Positions 1-5,670 of a DNA stretch of 7,066 bases are shown here, one piece after another. The position numbers were made by a program, and so were the translations under genes. The notes under the pieces were generated by a model. The model worked only from the letters and a program-made list of their open reading frames with translations, was not told where the DNA came from and searched no databases. The first letter of the stretch is position 1. Each line of letters opens with the position of its first letter. Source of the DNA: Chromatiales bacterium (GTDB taxonomy: Bacteria; Pseudomonadota; Gammaproteobacteria; Chromatiales; Chromatiaceae); assembly GCA_022360595.1 (NCBI GenBank), contig JAKSCN010000447.1:1-7066 (forward strand). The letters are read 5' to 3'.

Positions 1-438
1 ATTCTTGATCAGATGGGGGCAGAACACCTGCTCGGTCACGGTGATATGCTGTTTCTGCCGCCGGGCGGCAGTATCCCTAAACGTATTCATGGTGCCTTTG
101 TGGATGATCACGAGGTGCACCGGGTGGTGGACCACCTTAAGAAGAGTGGTGAGCCTGATTATATCGATGCCATCACTTCGGAACCTACCGAGGCGATTCC
201 CGGTCTACCGTTGGAAGGCGGTGAGAGTGTTGAAGACAGTGATCCGCTCTACGATGAAGCGGTGCGTATTGTCACTGAGACACGGCGGGCGTCGATCTCG
301 GGGGTACAGCGTCGCTTGAAGATTGGTTATAACCGGGCGGCGCGCTTGATCGAAGAGATGGAGCGCACCGGGGTTGTTTCGCCTCCCGAGAGTAACGGGA
401 ACCGGGAGGTGTTGGCGCCACCGCCGCCAGAGGATTGA
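1..438 (+). CDS. ftsK: DNA translocase FtsK, C-terminal part (5' end outside window)
   Basis: This is the last 145 codons of FtsK, the septum-anchored, ATP-driven DNA pump that clears the chromosome terminus and activates XerCD recombination at dif. The frame is open from base 1 and stops with TGA at 436-438. Residues 4-40 match the end of the RecA-like motor (MGAEHLLGHGDMLFLPPGG, then RIHGAFVDDHEVHRVV). After an acidic linker, residues about 81-145 form the winged-helix gamma domain (DPLYDEAV, the helix around RRASISGVQRRL, then GYNRAARLIEEME), which in this family reads the KOPS sequences that orient translocation. The N-terminal membrane part and Walker motifs lie upstream of the window. 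The lolA ribosome binding site is embedded in its 3' end and lolA starts 1 bp after the stop, so the two are probably cotranscribed, as in many gammaproteobacteria. Confidence 0.95.
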   Translation: MLDQMGAEHLLGHGDMLFLPPGGSIPKRIHGAFVDDHEVHRVVDHLKKSGEPDYIDAITSEPTEAIPGLPLEGGESVEDSDPLYDEAVRIVTETRRASISGVQRRLKIGYNRAARLIEEMERTGVVSPPESNGNREVLAPPPPED

Positions 439-439
439 T

Positions 440-1069
440 ATGAACCTAGTGTTACGGTTTGCAACTGCATTATTGTTTGGATTTTTGTTGACCGGCCCGG
501 TACAGGCGTCTACCGGCGGTATTGAGCAGATGAACCGCTTTATTGAAGGGGTGGAACGTTTCCAGGCCAACTTTGAGCAGAGTGTGTTTAATGAGAGCAC
601 CAATGAGATGTACGTCTCTGAAGGTGTCTTCTATTTGCAGCGTCCCAACCGTTTCCGTTGGGATTACCAGATTCCTGAAGAGCAGTTGATTGTCGCTGAT
701 GGCCGGCAGGTCTGGCTCTATGATCCTGAGTTGGAGCAGGTGAGCGTACAGTCGCAAAAAAAGGCGCTGCGTGGCACGCCGGCAATGTTGTTGATCAGCG
801 GTGAGCCGATCACGGACCATTTCACTGTGGTGGATTTGGGAGAGCGTGGCGCGCTGAGCTGGGTTGAGCTGACGCCCCACGATGAGGAGGGGCAGTTCTC
901 GCGTATTTTGTTGGCCTTTGCCGATAATCAGCTCCAGCGTATAGAGATGGCCGATCAGTTTGGTCAGATCACCCGTTTTCGTTTTTTTGCCATCGATACC
1001 CAACCGGTCTTCAACAGCGGCCTATTCACCTTTACTCCACCGTTGAACACGGATATCTACAATCAGTAA
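440..1069 (+). CDS. lolA: Outer-membrane lipoprotein carrier protein LolA
   Basis: LolA is the periplasmic chaperone that takes mature lipoproteins from the LolCDE transporter in the inner membrane and hands them to LolB at the outer membrane. The 209-aa product begins with a Sec signal peptide: Arg6, a hydrophobic core at about residues 7-19, and a likely cleavage after VQA at 21-23. The mature part has the family hallmarks QANFEQ (42-47), RPNRFRWDY (68-76, with the FRW motif) and the segment LIVADGRQVWLYDPELEQV. Length is close to E. coli LolA. The ATG at 440 is chosen because an AGAGGA ribosome binding site lies at 429-434 with a 5-nt spacer and because the signal peptide starts there; the frame stays open further upstream, overlapping ftsK, without a leader-like sequence. 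The ftsK-lolA-rarA order is conserved in gammaproteobacteria. Codons 106-108 contain a run of seven A. Confidence 0.95.
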   Translation: MNLVLRFATALLFGFLLTGPVQASTGGIEQMNRFIEGVERFQANFEQSVFNESTNEMYVSEGVFYLQRPNRFRWDYQIPEEQLIVADGRQVWLYDPELEQVSVQSQKKALRGTPAMLLISGEPITDHFTVVDLGERGALSWVELTPHDEEGQFSRILLAFADNQLQRIEMADQFGQITRFRFFAIDTQPVFNSGLFTFTPPLNTDIYNQ

Positions 1070-1082
1070 TCGATTTAGGGAT

Positions 1083-2426
1083 ATGTCTGAGGGGGATCTT
1101 TTTAGTCAACAGCAGCCAGAGGGCATTCGTCCGCTGGCTGACCGTATGCGTCCCCGCAATCTGGATGAGTTTCTGGGACAGTCCCATCTGGTTGCCGAAG
1201 GTAAGCCGCTACGCATGGCGATTGAATCCGACCGGCCCCATTCGATGATCTTCTGGGGACCGCCCGGTACCGGCAAAACAACGCTTGCGAATATGATAGC
1301 CCGCCATTCGGGCGCCAACTTCATCAGTTTGTCGGCGGTGCTCTCGGGTGTCAAAGATATTCGTAACGCGGTGGAAGAGGCGAAGCGCGCCAACCAGATG
1401 GAGCAGCGCAACACCATACTCTTTATCGATGAGGTTCATCGTTTCAACAAAGCTCAGCAGGACGCTTTTCTGCCCCATGTGGAGAACGGCACGGTGATCT
1501 TTATCGGGGCGACCACTGAGAATCCGTCGTTTGAGTTGAATAACGCTTTGTTATCGCGGGCCAGAACCTACGTGTTGAAATCTCTGCAGGCGGCAGAGTT
1601 GGAGAGTGTTCTCGAAAAAGCGTTGACCGATTGTGAACGAGGTATCGGGGCACTGGGGTTGAGCTGTGCGCCCGAGGTGATCACCTTGCTGGCCGAGGCG
1701 GCCGATGGCGATGCCCGTCGTGCCTTGAATCTGCTGGAGATTGCCGCCGATCTCGCCGAGGAGGAGGAAATCAGCCAGCGCGTGGTGGAGGAGGTGGTTA
1801 CCGGTAGTCTGCGCCGTTTCGACAAAGGGGGCGAAGCCTTCTATGACCAGATATCGGCACTGCATAAATCGGTGCGTGGCTCGAATCCCGATGCAGCGCT
1901 CTACTGGTTTTGCCGGATGTTGGATGGTGGTTGTGATCCGCTCTATATCGCCAGGCGGGTGGTGCGAATGGCGTCGGAAGACATCGGCAACGCCGATCCC
2001 CGGGGATTGACATTGGCGCTTAACGCCTGGGATGTACAGGAGCGGCTTGGCAGCCCGGAGGGAGAGCTGGCGATTGCTCAGGCGGTGATCTATCTCGCCT
2101 GCGCGGCAAAGAGTAATGCCGTCTACAAAGCGTTTAATCAGGCGATGGAGGATGTGCGTCAGTTGGGCTCGTGCGATGTACCGATCCACTTGCGCAATGC
2201 ACCGACCAGGCTGATGAAAGAGCTGGGTTACGGCAAGGCTTATCGTTATGCCCATGATGAGCCCGAGGCTTATGCGGCAGGTGAGCACTACTTTCCTGAA
2301 GAGGTTGGTGAACGTAGCTATTACCACCCGGTTGAGCGTGGTCTGGAAATCAAAATTCGAGAAAAGCTGGCCCATCTGGCTGAGCTTGATCGTCGTTATC
2401 GTCCGCCTGAATCGGGTAACGAATAA
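1083..2426 (+). CDS. rarA: Replication-associated recombination protein A (RarA/MgsA, AAA+ ATPase)
   Basis: RarA is the bacterial homologue of Mgs1/WRNIP1, a clamp-loader-like AAA+ ATPase acting at stalled forks and single-strand gaps. The 447-aa product is the normal family length. Visible motifs: the N-terminal PLADRMRPRNLDEFLGQSHL (17-36), Walker A GPPGTGKTT (59-67), Walker B ILFIDEVHRF (112-121), sensor 1 GATTENPSF (142-150) and an SRAR arginine-finger region (158-161). The C-terminal half carries the tetramerisation domain, including YDQISALHKSVRGSNPDAAL and RMASEDIGNADPRGL. The ATG at 1083 fits the family N-terminus and no in-frame start lies upstream near lolA. The nearest purine-rich ribosome binding site, AGGGA at 1077-1081, is only about 1 nt from the start codon, which is unusually short. 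It starts 13 bp after lolA and probably shares its transcript. Confidence 0.96.
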   Translation: MSEGDLFSQQQPEGIRPLADRMRPRNLDEFLGQSHLVAEGKPLRMAIESDRPHSMIFWGPPGTGKTTLANMIARHSGANFISLSAVLSGVKDIRNAVEEAKRANQMEQRNTILFIDEVHRFNKAQQDAFLPHVENGTVIFIGATTENPSFELNNALLSRARTYVLKSLQAAELESVLEKALTDCERGIGALGLSCAPEVITLLAEAADGDARRALNLLEIAADLAEEEEISQRVVEEVVTGSLRRFDKGGEAFYDQISALHKSVRGSNPDAALYWFCRMLDGGCDPLYIARRVVRMASEDIGNADPRGLTLALNAWDVQERLGSPEGELAIAQAVIYLACAAKSNAVYKAFNQAMEDVRQLGSCDVPIHLRNAPTRLMKELGYGKAYRYAHDEPEAYAAGEHYFPEEVGERSYYHPVERGLEIKIREKLAHLAELDRRYRPPESGNE

Positions 2427-2456
2427 TTCAAAACCGTCATTCAGACAGTGTAGAAT
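2427..2456 (+). promoter_or_regulatory. Possible promoter for crcB-DUF190-serS
   Basis: The 65-bp gap after rarA holds TTCAAA (2427-2432, 4 of 6 bases of the -35 consensus) and TAGAAT (2451-2456, 5 of 6 of the -10 consensus), separated by 18 bp. Transcription would start near 2463, leaving a short leader before crcB. The match is ordinary, and read-through from rarA is equally possible. No fluoride-riboswitch-like sequence is visible here. Confidence 0.3.
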
Positions 2457-2491
2457 AACCGGTTTGGACAATCCTGGAGATTATCGATTTG

Positions 2492-2863
2492 ATGCAGACA
2501 CTCGCCATTGCAGGCGGCGGTGCCTTGGGGGCGTTGATGCGCTTCTGGGTGTCGACGGGTGTCTATGCGTTGCTGGGAAGAGGCTTTCCATACGGCACCT
2601 TGGCAGTTAACGTGCTGGGGTCATTGGCTATGGGAGTTCTCTATATCCTGTTGCTGGAGCGGCTGGCTGCCAGTCCTGAGCTGCGCGGTGCGTTGCTGAT
2701 TGGTTTTCTCGGGGCCTTTACGACCTTCTCCACCTTTTCAATCGAAACGATGAACCTGATTGAACAGGCAGACTATTTCAAGGCTGTCGCCAATATGTTG
2801 ATCTCGGTTGTGGCCTGTATTCTGGCCGCCTGGGTGGGCATGATAATCGCGAGGCAATTATGA
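2492..2863 (+). CDS. crcB: Fluoride ion channel CrcB/FluC
   Basis: CrcB (Fluc) is a small inner-membrane protein that forms antiparallel dimers and exports fluoride. The 123-aa sequence shows four hydrophobic segments (about 3-28, 33-55, 64-88 and 96-120). Family signatures are GGALGALMRF (9-18), TLAVNVLGS (36-44) with the conserved pore Asn40, and GFLGAFTTFSTFSIET (71-86) with the two 'box' phenylalanines Phe79 and Phe82 that line the fluoride path. A GGAGA ribosome binding site lies at 2476-2480. The ATG at 2492 is preferred, but a TTG immediately upstream at 2489 is in frame and would add one residue with somewhat better spacing. The stop codon overlaps the start of the next gene in an ATGA junction, suggesting translational coupling. 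Function is by family; specificity for fluoride is not tested by sequence alone. Confidence 0.93.
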   Translation: MQTLAIAGGGALGALMRFWVSTGVYALLGRGFPYGTLAVNVLGSLAMGVLYILLLERLAASPELRGALLIGFLGAFTTFSTFSIETMNLIEQADYFKAVANMLISVVACILAAWVGMIIARQL

Positions 2864-3171
2864 CCAGTGCTCCGGTGACCATGGTGCGTATCTACCTGAC
2901 CGAAGGTGAACATCAATACCAGAAGGTAATGGATTATCTGCATGATGAGGCCAAGGTGGCTGGTGTGACCGCTTTTCGTGGCATTGCCGGTTATGGCGGC
3001 TCGGGTGAGGTGCACGGCCACTCGTTGCTCGATATCTCACTGGATCTGCCGCTGATTATCGAATTTTTTGACCAGGCCGAATGTGTCGGGCCGGTCGTCG
3101 AGGCGTTAAACGAATTCATTAAACCCGGCCATATCGTGACATGGCCCGCTGCAATCAATATTGGTGAGTAA
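2860..3171 (+). CDS. DUF190 / UPF0166 family protein (PII-like fold), CrcB partner
   Basis: This is a 103-aa soluble protein of the DUF190 (UPF0166) family, small alpha/beta proteins with a fold resembling PII signal proteins and no settled biochemical role. Recognisable segments are MVRIYLTEGEHQYQK (about 8-22), the turn FRGIAGYGGSGEVH (39-52), LPLIIEFFD (63-71) and the C-terminal IVTWPAA. Members commonly sit beside or are fused to crcB, so a regulatory or accessory role in fluoride export is a reasonable inference. The start at 2860 overlaps the crcB stop by 4 bp and has GAGG at 2851-2854 with a 5-nt spacer; an internal ATG at 2881 would give a product starting at the conserved MVRIYL and cannot be excluded. 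The stop is 3 bp from serS. Confidence 0.88.
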   Translation: MTSAPVTMVRIYLTEGEHQYQKVMDYLHDEAKVAGVTAFRGIAGYGGSGEVHGHSLLDISLDLPLIIEFFDQAECVGPVVEALNEFIKPGHIVTWPAAINIGE

Positions 3172-3174
3172 ACC

Positions 3175-4452
3175 ATGCTGGACCCCCGTCTATTAAGAAA
3201 TGAGCTTGAACAGACAGCAACCCAGTTGGCCCGTCGAGGTGTGCAACTGAATGTTGAACGGATTAAACAGCTAGAGGCTGACCGCAAAGCGGTCCAGGTC
3301 GAAGCTGAACAGTTACAGAGCGAGCGTAACAGCCGCTCGAAAAATATTGGCAAGGCGAAGGCCGCTGGTGAAGATATTCAACCGCTGTTGGCGGAAGTGG
3401 CTGACCTGGGGGATAAACTGAAGGCAGCTCAGGATAAGCTCAACGCGATTCAATCTGAGTTACAGGATATCGCGCTGGGTATTCCCAACATCCCTCACGA
3501 AAGTGTTCCGGATGGTGAGGATGAAGAGGATAATCGTGAAGAGCGCCGTTGGGGTGAGCCGACCGCCTTTGACTTTGAACCACGAGATCATGTTGATTTA
3601 GGGGTAATGAATGGTCAGATGGATTTTGAAGCGGCGGCCAAGTTAACCGGCTCGCGCTTTGTTACTCTGCAGGGACCGTTGGCACGGCTGCATAGGGCCT
3701 TGGCCCAGTTCATGCTGGATACCCATACGGCTGAACACGGTTATACCGAGACTTATGTGCCGGTGATGGTCAATGCCGATAGTCTGCGTGGTACTGGTCA
3801 GTTGCCCAAGTTTGCTGAAGATCTGTTCCAGCTCTCCGGCGAAATGCCGTATTTTCTGATCCCCACGGCTGAGGTGCCGGTGACTAACCTGGTGCGTGAT
3901 GAGATCATTGAAGACAGCGATATGCCCAAACAGTGGGTGGCCCAGACCCCCTGTTTCCGCAGTGAGGCAGGCTCATACGGTAAAGACACTCGCGGCATGA
4001 TTCGCCAGCACCAATTCGAGAAGGTGGAGATGGTGCAGATCGTCAGACCCTCTGAGTCACACCAGGCGCTGGAGACGCTGACGGGGCATGCAGAGGCTAT
4101 TTTGCGGAAACTGGATCTGCCTTATCGGGTTGTCACCCTCTGCACTGGTGATCTCGGTTTCTCAGCGGTGAAGACCTATGACTTGGAGGTGTGGCTGCCT
4201 GCACAGAACACTTACCGGGAGATCTCATCCTGCTCCAACTTTGAGGACTTCCAGGCTCGTCGTCTGCAGGCGCGTTGGCGTAATCCCGAGACCGGTAAAC
4301 CTGAGCTGGTACACACCTTGAATGGTTCTGGTCTGGCGGTGGGGCGTACGCTAGTTGCTGTTATGGAGAACTATCAGCAGGCTGACGGCAGCATTCGGGT
4401 GCCGGAGGTATTGCAGCCTTATATGGGGGGTATAACGGTTATTGGCCAGTAA
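3175..4452 (+). CDS. serS: Seryl-tRNA synthetase
   Basis: SerS is a cytoplasmic class II aminoacyl-tRNA synthetase that charges tRNA-Ser, and also tRNA-Sec where present, with serine. The 425-aa product is close to the usual ~430. Residues about 1-105 form the N-terminal tRNA-binding helical arm, rich in Lys, Glu and Gln with coiled-coil character and ending near ALGIPNIPHESVP. The catalytic core contains the serine-binding TAE (231-233) in LIPTAEVPVTNL, motif 2 from FRSEAGSYGKDTRGM (261-275) through QFEKVEMV, and motif 3 NGSGLAVGRTLVAVMENYQ (383-401). The ATG at 3175 has GGTGAG at 3163-3168 as ribosome binding site, inside the end of the DUF190 gene. It is the last gene of the plus-strand block and is followed 19 bp later by a strong terminator. 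Confidence 0.97.
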   Translation: MLDPRLLRNELEQTATQLARRGVQLNVERIKQLEADRKAVQVEAEQLQSERNSRSKNIGKAKAAGEDIQPLLAEVADLGDKLKAAQDKLNAIQSELQDIALGIPNIPHESVPDGEDEEDNREERRWGEPTAFDFEPRDHVDLGVMNGQMDFEAAAKLTGSRFVTLQGPLARLHRALAQFMLDTHTAEHGYTETYVPVMVNADSLRGTGQLPKFAEDLFQLSGEMPYFLIPTAEVPVTNLVRDEIIEDSDMPKQWVAQTPCFRSEAGSYGKDTRGMIRQHQFEKVEMVQIVRPSESHQALETLTGHAEAILRKLDLPYRVVTLCTGDLGFSAVKTYDLEVWLPAQNTYREISSCSNFEDFQARRLQARWRNPETGKPELVHTLNGSGLAVGRTLVAVMENYQQADGSIRVPEVLQPYMGGITVIGQ

Positions 4453-4471
4453 TCGTTACAACGCACTGTAT

Positions 4472-4511
4472 AAACAGAACGCCCCGTCAATTGACGGGGC
4501 GTTCTGTTTTT
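4472..4511 (+). terminator. Intrinsic terminator of serS, possibly bidirectional
   Basis: Positions 4472-4490 and 4491-4509 form a perfect 38-bp palindrome with a GC-rich core (ACGCCCCGTCA on the left arm). As RNA it folds into a long stem with a small AATT loop, followed by five T at 4507-4511 on the plus strand. It lies between the convergent serS and sulfur globule genes. On the minus strand the stem ends in only three T followed by ATA, so termination of the minus-strand gene is plausible but weaker. Confidence 0.9.
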
Positions 4512-4527
4512 GGTGTTTGAACAACTA

Positions 4528-4800
4528 CTACTCAGTGGCGGTACTGGTCTGCGCTGCAGGCGCCGCTTGGTAGGCATAACCATAATAGGGATAGCGATAG
4601 CCGTAATAGGGGTAGCCGTAACCATAGGCAGGGTATCCCCAACCCCCAGGATAGCCATAGTAAGGCGCTCCACCCCATGGTCCGCCCCAAGGACCACTCC
4701 AGGGGCCGCCCCAGCCCCACCAGGCATCAGCGCTTAATGGCGCCATAGCTGCTGTGCCAGCGATCATTGCAGCAGCGAGAAAGCGTTTTATTTTTTCCAT
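4528..4800 (-). CDS. Sulfur globule protein (Sgp, CV1-like), secreted
   Basis: The 90-aa product has a Sec signal peptide: a Lys/Arg-rich start (residues 2-6), an Ala-rich hydrophobic core, and a likely cleavage after ADA at 24-26. The 64-residue mature part has no cysteine and about 15 Tyr, 7 Trp and 16 Gly. It has two blocks: a WG/GPW block (27-44, three GPW units at a 4-residue period) and a Tyr block (47-77) with YPYYGY repeats. This composition matches the structural proteins that coat periplasmic sulfur globules in Allochromatium and related sulfur oxidisers. The ATG at 4800 has AAGGGAG at 4809-4815 with an 8-nt spacer. It converges on serS and diverges from the hydrogenase genes. The call rests on composition, secretion signal and context; another Gly/Tyr-rich envelope protein is the main alternative. 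Confidence 0.78.
   Translation of the reverse strand: MEKIKRFLAAAMIAGTAAMAPLSADAWWGWGGPWSGPWGGPWGGAPYYGYPGGWGYPAYGYGYPYYGYRYPYYGYAYQAAPAAQTSTATE
4573..4614 (-). repeat. Two 21-bp tandem repeats encoding YPYYGY(R/A)
   Basis: Within the sulfur globule gene, 4594-4614 and 4573-4593 encode residues 63-69 and 70-76, the heptads YPYYGYR and YPYYGYA. The two DNA copies agree at 16 of 21 bases, with differences mostly at third codon positions, which suggests old duplication with the protein repeat conserved. Confidence 0.8.
4672..4707 (-). repeat. Three 12-bp units encoding GPW(S/G)
   Basis: Residues 32-43 of the sulfur globule protein are three tetrads GPWS, GPWG and GPWG, encoded by three adjacent 12-bp units. 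They form the Trp/Pro/Gly half of the mature protein, just after the signal peptide. Confidence 0.75.
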
Positions 4801-4866
4801 CGATATATCTCCCTTCGATCTGTTATCACTTACTGCTCAAGGCGAAAGGTACGCCTCTGTTAGGAA

Positions 4867-4872
4867 ATTATA
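4867..4872 (-). promoter_or_regulatory. -10 box of the sulfur globule gene promoter
   Basis: On the minus strand the hexamer reads TATAAT, a perfect sigma-70 -10 element, giving a predicted start near 4859-4860 and a leader of about 60 nt. At a 17-bp spacer the -35 position reads AAAAAC, a poor match, as expected for an activator-dependent promoter. The FNR/Anr-like site at 4894-4907 is placed to supply that activator. Confidence 0.55.
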
Positions 4873-4893
4873 TGGTGATGGTGAAGTTTGTTT

Positions 4894-4907
4894 TTGATCC
4901 AGGTCAC
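4894..4907. promoter_or_regulatory. FNR/Anr-like binding site between sgp and hynD
   Basis: TTGAT-CCAG-GTCAC matches 9 of 10 defined bases of the FNR/Anr consensus TTGAT-N4-(A/G)TCAA; only the last base differs. Its centre (4900.5) lies 40.5-41.5 bp upstream of the start predicted from the TATAAT at 4867-4872 on the minus strand, the class II activator position. Because the site is nearly symmetric it could also act on the plus-strand hydrogenase protease gene. Confidence 0.6.
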
Positions 4908-4917
4908 TAAATCAGTA

Positions 4918-4940
4918 GACAATAAATAAATGATATTGTC
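4918..4940. repeat. Inverted repeat GACAATA-N9-TATTGTC
   Basis: Positions 4918-4924 and 4934-4940 are perfect 7-bp inverted arms around a 9-bp AT-rich spacer. The 23-bp element sits in the divergent intergenic region, 10 bp from the FNR-like site, and its right arm overlaps a candidate plus-strand -10. It has the form of an operator for a dimeric regulator; no specific regulator is recognised. Confidence 0.4.
4931..4939 (+). promoter_or_regulatory. Possible extended -10 promoter for hynD
   Basis: TGA followed by TATTGT (4934-4939, 4 of 6 -10 bases) gives an extended -10 with predicted start near 4946 and a leader of about 95 nt. The FNR-like site would be centred about 45 bp upstream, slightly off the ideal spacing. 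No clear -35 is seen. Confidence 0.25.
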
Positions 4941-5027
4941 GTTTGATCTGAGATGGTGCGATGGCAGTATCGATATCCTATAGTGTTTTCCTGCTTGAAC
5001 TGGATTATTCCGTAGTGCCGGTTGAAT

Positions 5028-5032
5028 GAGAG
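5028..5032 (+). promoter_or_regulatory. Ribosome binding site deciding the hynD start
   Basis: GAGAG is followed by an 8-nt spacer and ATG at 5041. The alternative in-frame ATG at 5026 has no purine-rich site at the right distance upstream, so the later start is chosen. Confidence 0.5.
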
Positions 5033-5040
5033 TGTTGATC

Positions 5041-5520
5041 ATGAAGAGAACCGTGGTTTTAGGTATTGGCAATACTTTGTTGAGTGATGAAGGTGTTGGG
5101 GTGCATGTGGTGAACTATCTCCAGCAACAGATGCCGGCAATGGAGCATGTCTCCTTGGTGGATGGCGGTACGCTCAGCTTTTCACTTGCGGAGCTTCTCG
5201 CCACGCATGACAACCTGATCGTGGTGGATGCCGCTCGCACGGGTGGTGAATCGGGCAATGTGGTCTGTTACGAAGGGGAGGCGATGGATAAGTACCTCAC
5301 CGGTAACCGGCAGAGTGTGCATGAGGTGGGATTGATGGATCTGCTCGATATTGCCCGTCTTTCCGATCACTATCCCGAGAACAGGGCGTTGGTGGGGATT
5401 GAACCCTACACATTGGACTGGGGGGAAACGGTGTCTGAGCCCGTAGCGCCCGCCGTGCCCAAAGCGGCGGAGCAGGTGCTTCAACTGCTGACACGGTGGG
5501 ATTGCCTTAGGGCCTGTTAA
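5041..5520 (+). CDS. hynD: [NiFe]-hydrogenase maturation protease (HynD/HyaD/HupD type)
   Basis: This endopeptidase family removes the C-terminal tail of the hydrogenase large subunit once nickel is in place, the final step of active-site assembly in the cytoplasm. The 159-aa product has the full family pattern: VLGIGNTLLSDEGVGVHVV (6-24), DGGTLSFSLAELL (41-53), VVDAART (61-67) and SVHEVGLMDLL (92-102). Glu17, Asp63 and His94 correspond to the nickel-sensing ligands Glu16, Asp62 and His93 of E. coli HybD. The C-terminal segment VGIEPYTLDWGETVSEPV is also typical. The start at 5041 is chosen on ribosome binding site and family N-terminus; a start at 5026 would add five residues. The gene lies upstream of hupH and the hydrogenase small subunit and is divergent from the sulfur globule gene. 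Its stop codon lies within a 30-bp palindrome. Confidence 0.93.
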   Translation: MKRTVVLGIGNTLLSDEGVGVHVVNYLQQQMPAMEHVSLVDGGTLSFSLAELLATHDNLIVVDAARTGGESGNVVCYEGEAMDKYLTGNRQSVHEVGLMDLLDIARLSDHYPENRALVGIEPYTLDWGETVSEPVAPAVPKAAEQVLQLLTRWDCLRAC

Positions 5521-5533
5521 CAGGCCCTAAGGC
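5504..5533. repeat. 30-bp perfect palindrome over the hynD stop codon, possible terminator
   Basis: Positions 5504-5518 and 5519-5533 are perfect 15-bp inverted arms (left arm begins GCCTTAGGGCC, centre GTTAAC). As RNA it would form a stem of about 13 bp with a TTAA loop. It spans the last five hynD codons and its TAA. No T-run follows, so it is not a standard intrinsic terminator; it may protect the 3' end, end transcription inefficiently, or bind a protein as DNA. Confidence 0.55.
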
Positions 5534-5628
5534 TAAGTAGTGCATTTGCGATTGGTGCACACCAAAAAACCACTTAATTTTTATGTTATCTTGCCGCCAT
5601 ATAGTGTGCTTCGCTAGTTGGGTAGTGA

Positions 5629-5642
5629 TTGATATATGTCAA
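5629..5642. promoter_or_regulatory. FNR/Anr-like binding site upstream of hupH-hynS
   Basis: TTGAT-ATAT-GTCAA matches all 10 defined bases of the FNR/Anr consensus TTGAT-N4-(A/G)TCAA, and the flanking A and T extend the symmetry to ATTGAT...GTCAAT. It lies in the AT-rich 219-bp gap before hupH, about 100 bp upstream of the start codon. A class II arrangement would put the transcript start near 5677. Confidence 0.7.
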
Positions 5643-5664
5643 TGACCTTTCTGCTAATCAGGAA

Positions 5665-5670
5665 ATAAAT
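5665..5670 (+). promoter_or_regulatory. Weak -10-like hexamer of the hydrogenase promoter
   Basis: ATAAAT lies where a -10 should be if the FNR-like site at 5629-5642 is centred at -41.5. It matches only 3 of 6 consensus bases, so the position is inferred from the activator site. A better -10 (TATAGT, 5724-5729) lies further on but would give an almost leaderless hupH transcript. Confidence 0.25.

Noticed and set aside
757..780. In-frame A_AAA_AAG slippery heptamer in lolA followed by a possible bulged hairpin (763-780)
   Set aside because: The hairpin would begin at the last base of the heptamer rather than 5-8 nt downstream, the -1 frame ends after about 13 codons, and LolA needs its full length. 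Most likely a chance Lys-Lys codon pair.
772..787. TGGCAC resembling the -24 element of a sigma-54 promoter
   Set aside because: It lies inside lolA, and the expected TTGC at the -12 position is absent.
1551..2471. Long minus-strand open frame of about 306 codons opposite rarA
   Set aside because: rarA has all AAA+ motifs in the plus strand; the opposite frame shows no recognisable family and looks like a codon-bias shadow.
2427..2491. Fluoride riboswitch upstream of crcB
   Set aside because: None of the conserved riboswitch blocks is recognisable; only a loose AAACCG/CGGTTT pairing with a 23-nt loop is present.
5026..5040. Upstream in-frame ATG for hynD at 5026
   Set aside because: It lacks a ribosome binding site and would add five residues before the family's usual N-terminus; the GAGAG site serves the ATG at 5041 instead.
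4860..5072. Minus-strand open frame of about 70 codons in the sgp-hynD intergenic region
   Set aside because: No ribosome binding site or recognisable family, and it overlaps the promoter elements and the start of hynD.
5552..5565. Inverted repeat TTGGTG-CA-CACCAA after hynD
   Set aside because: The 2-nt spacer leaves a strained loop, it is followed by A rather than T on the plus strand, and the arms are short; no role can be supported.
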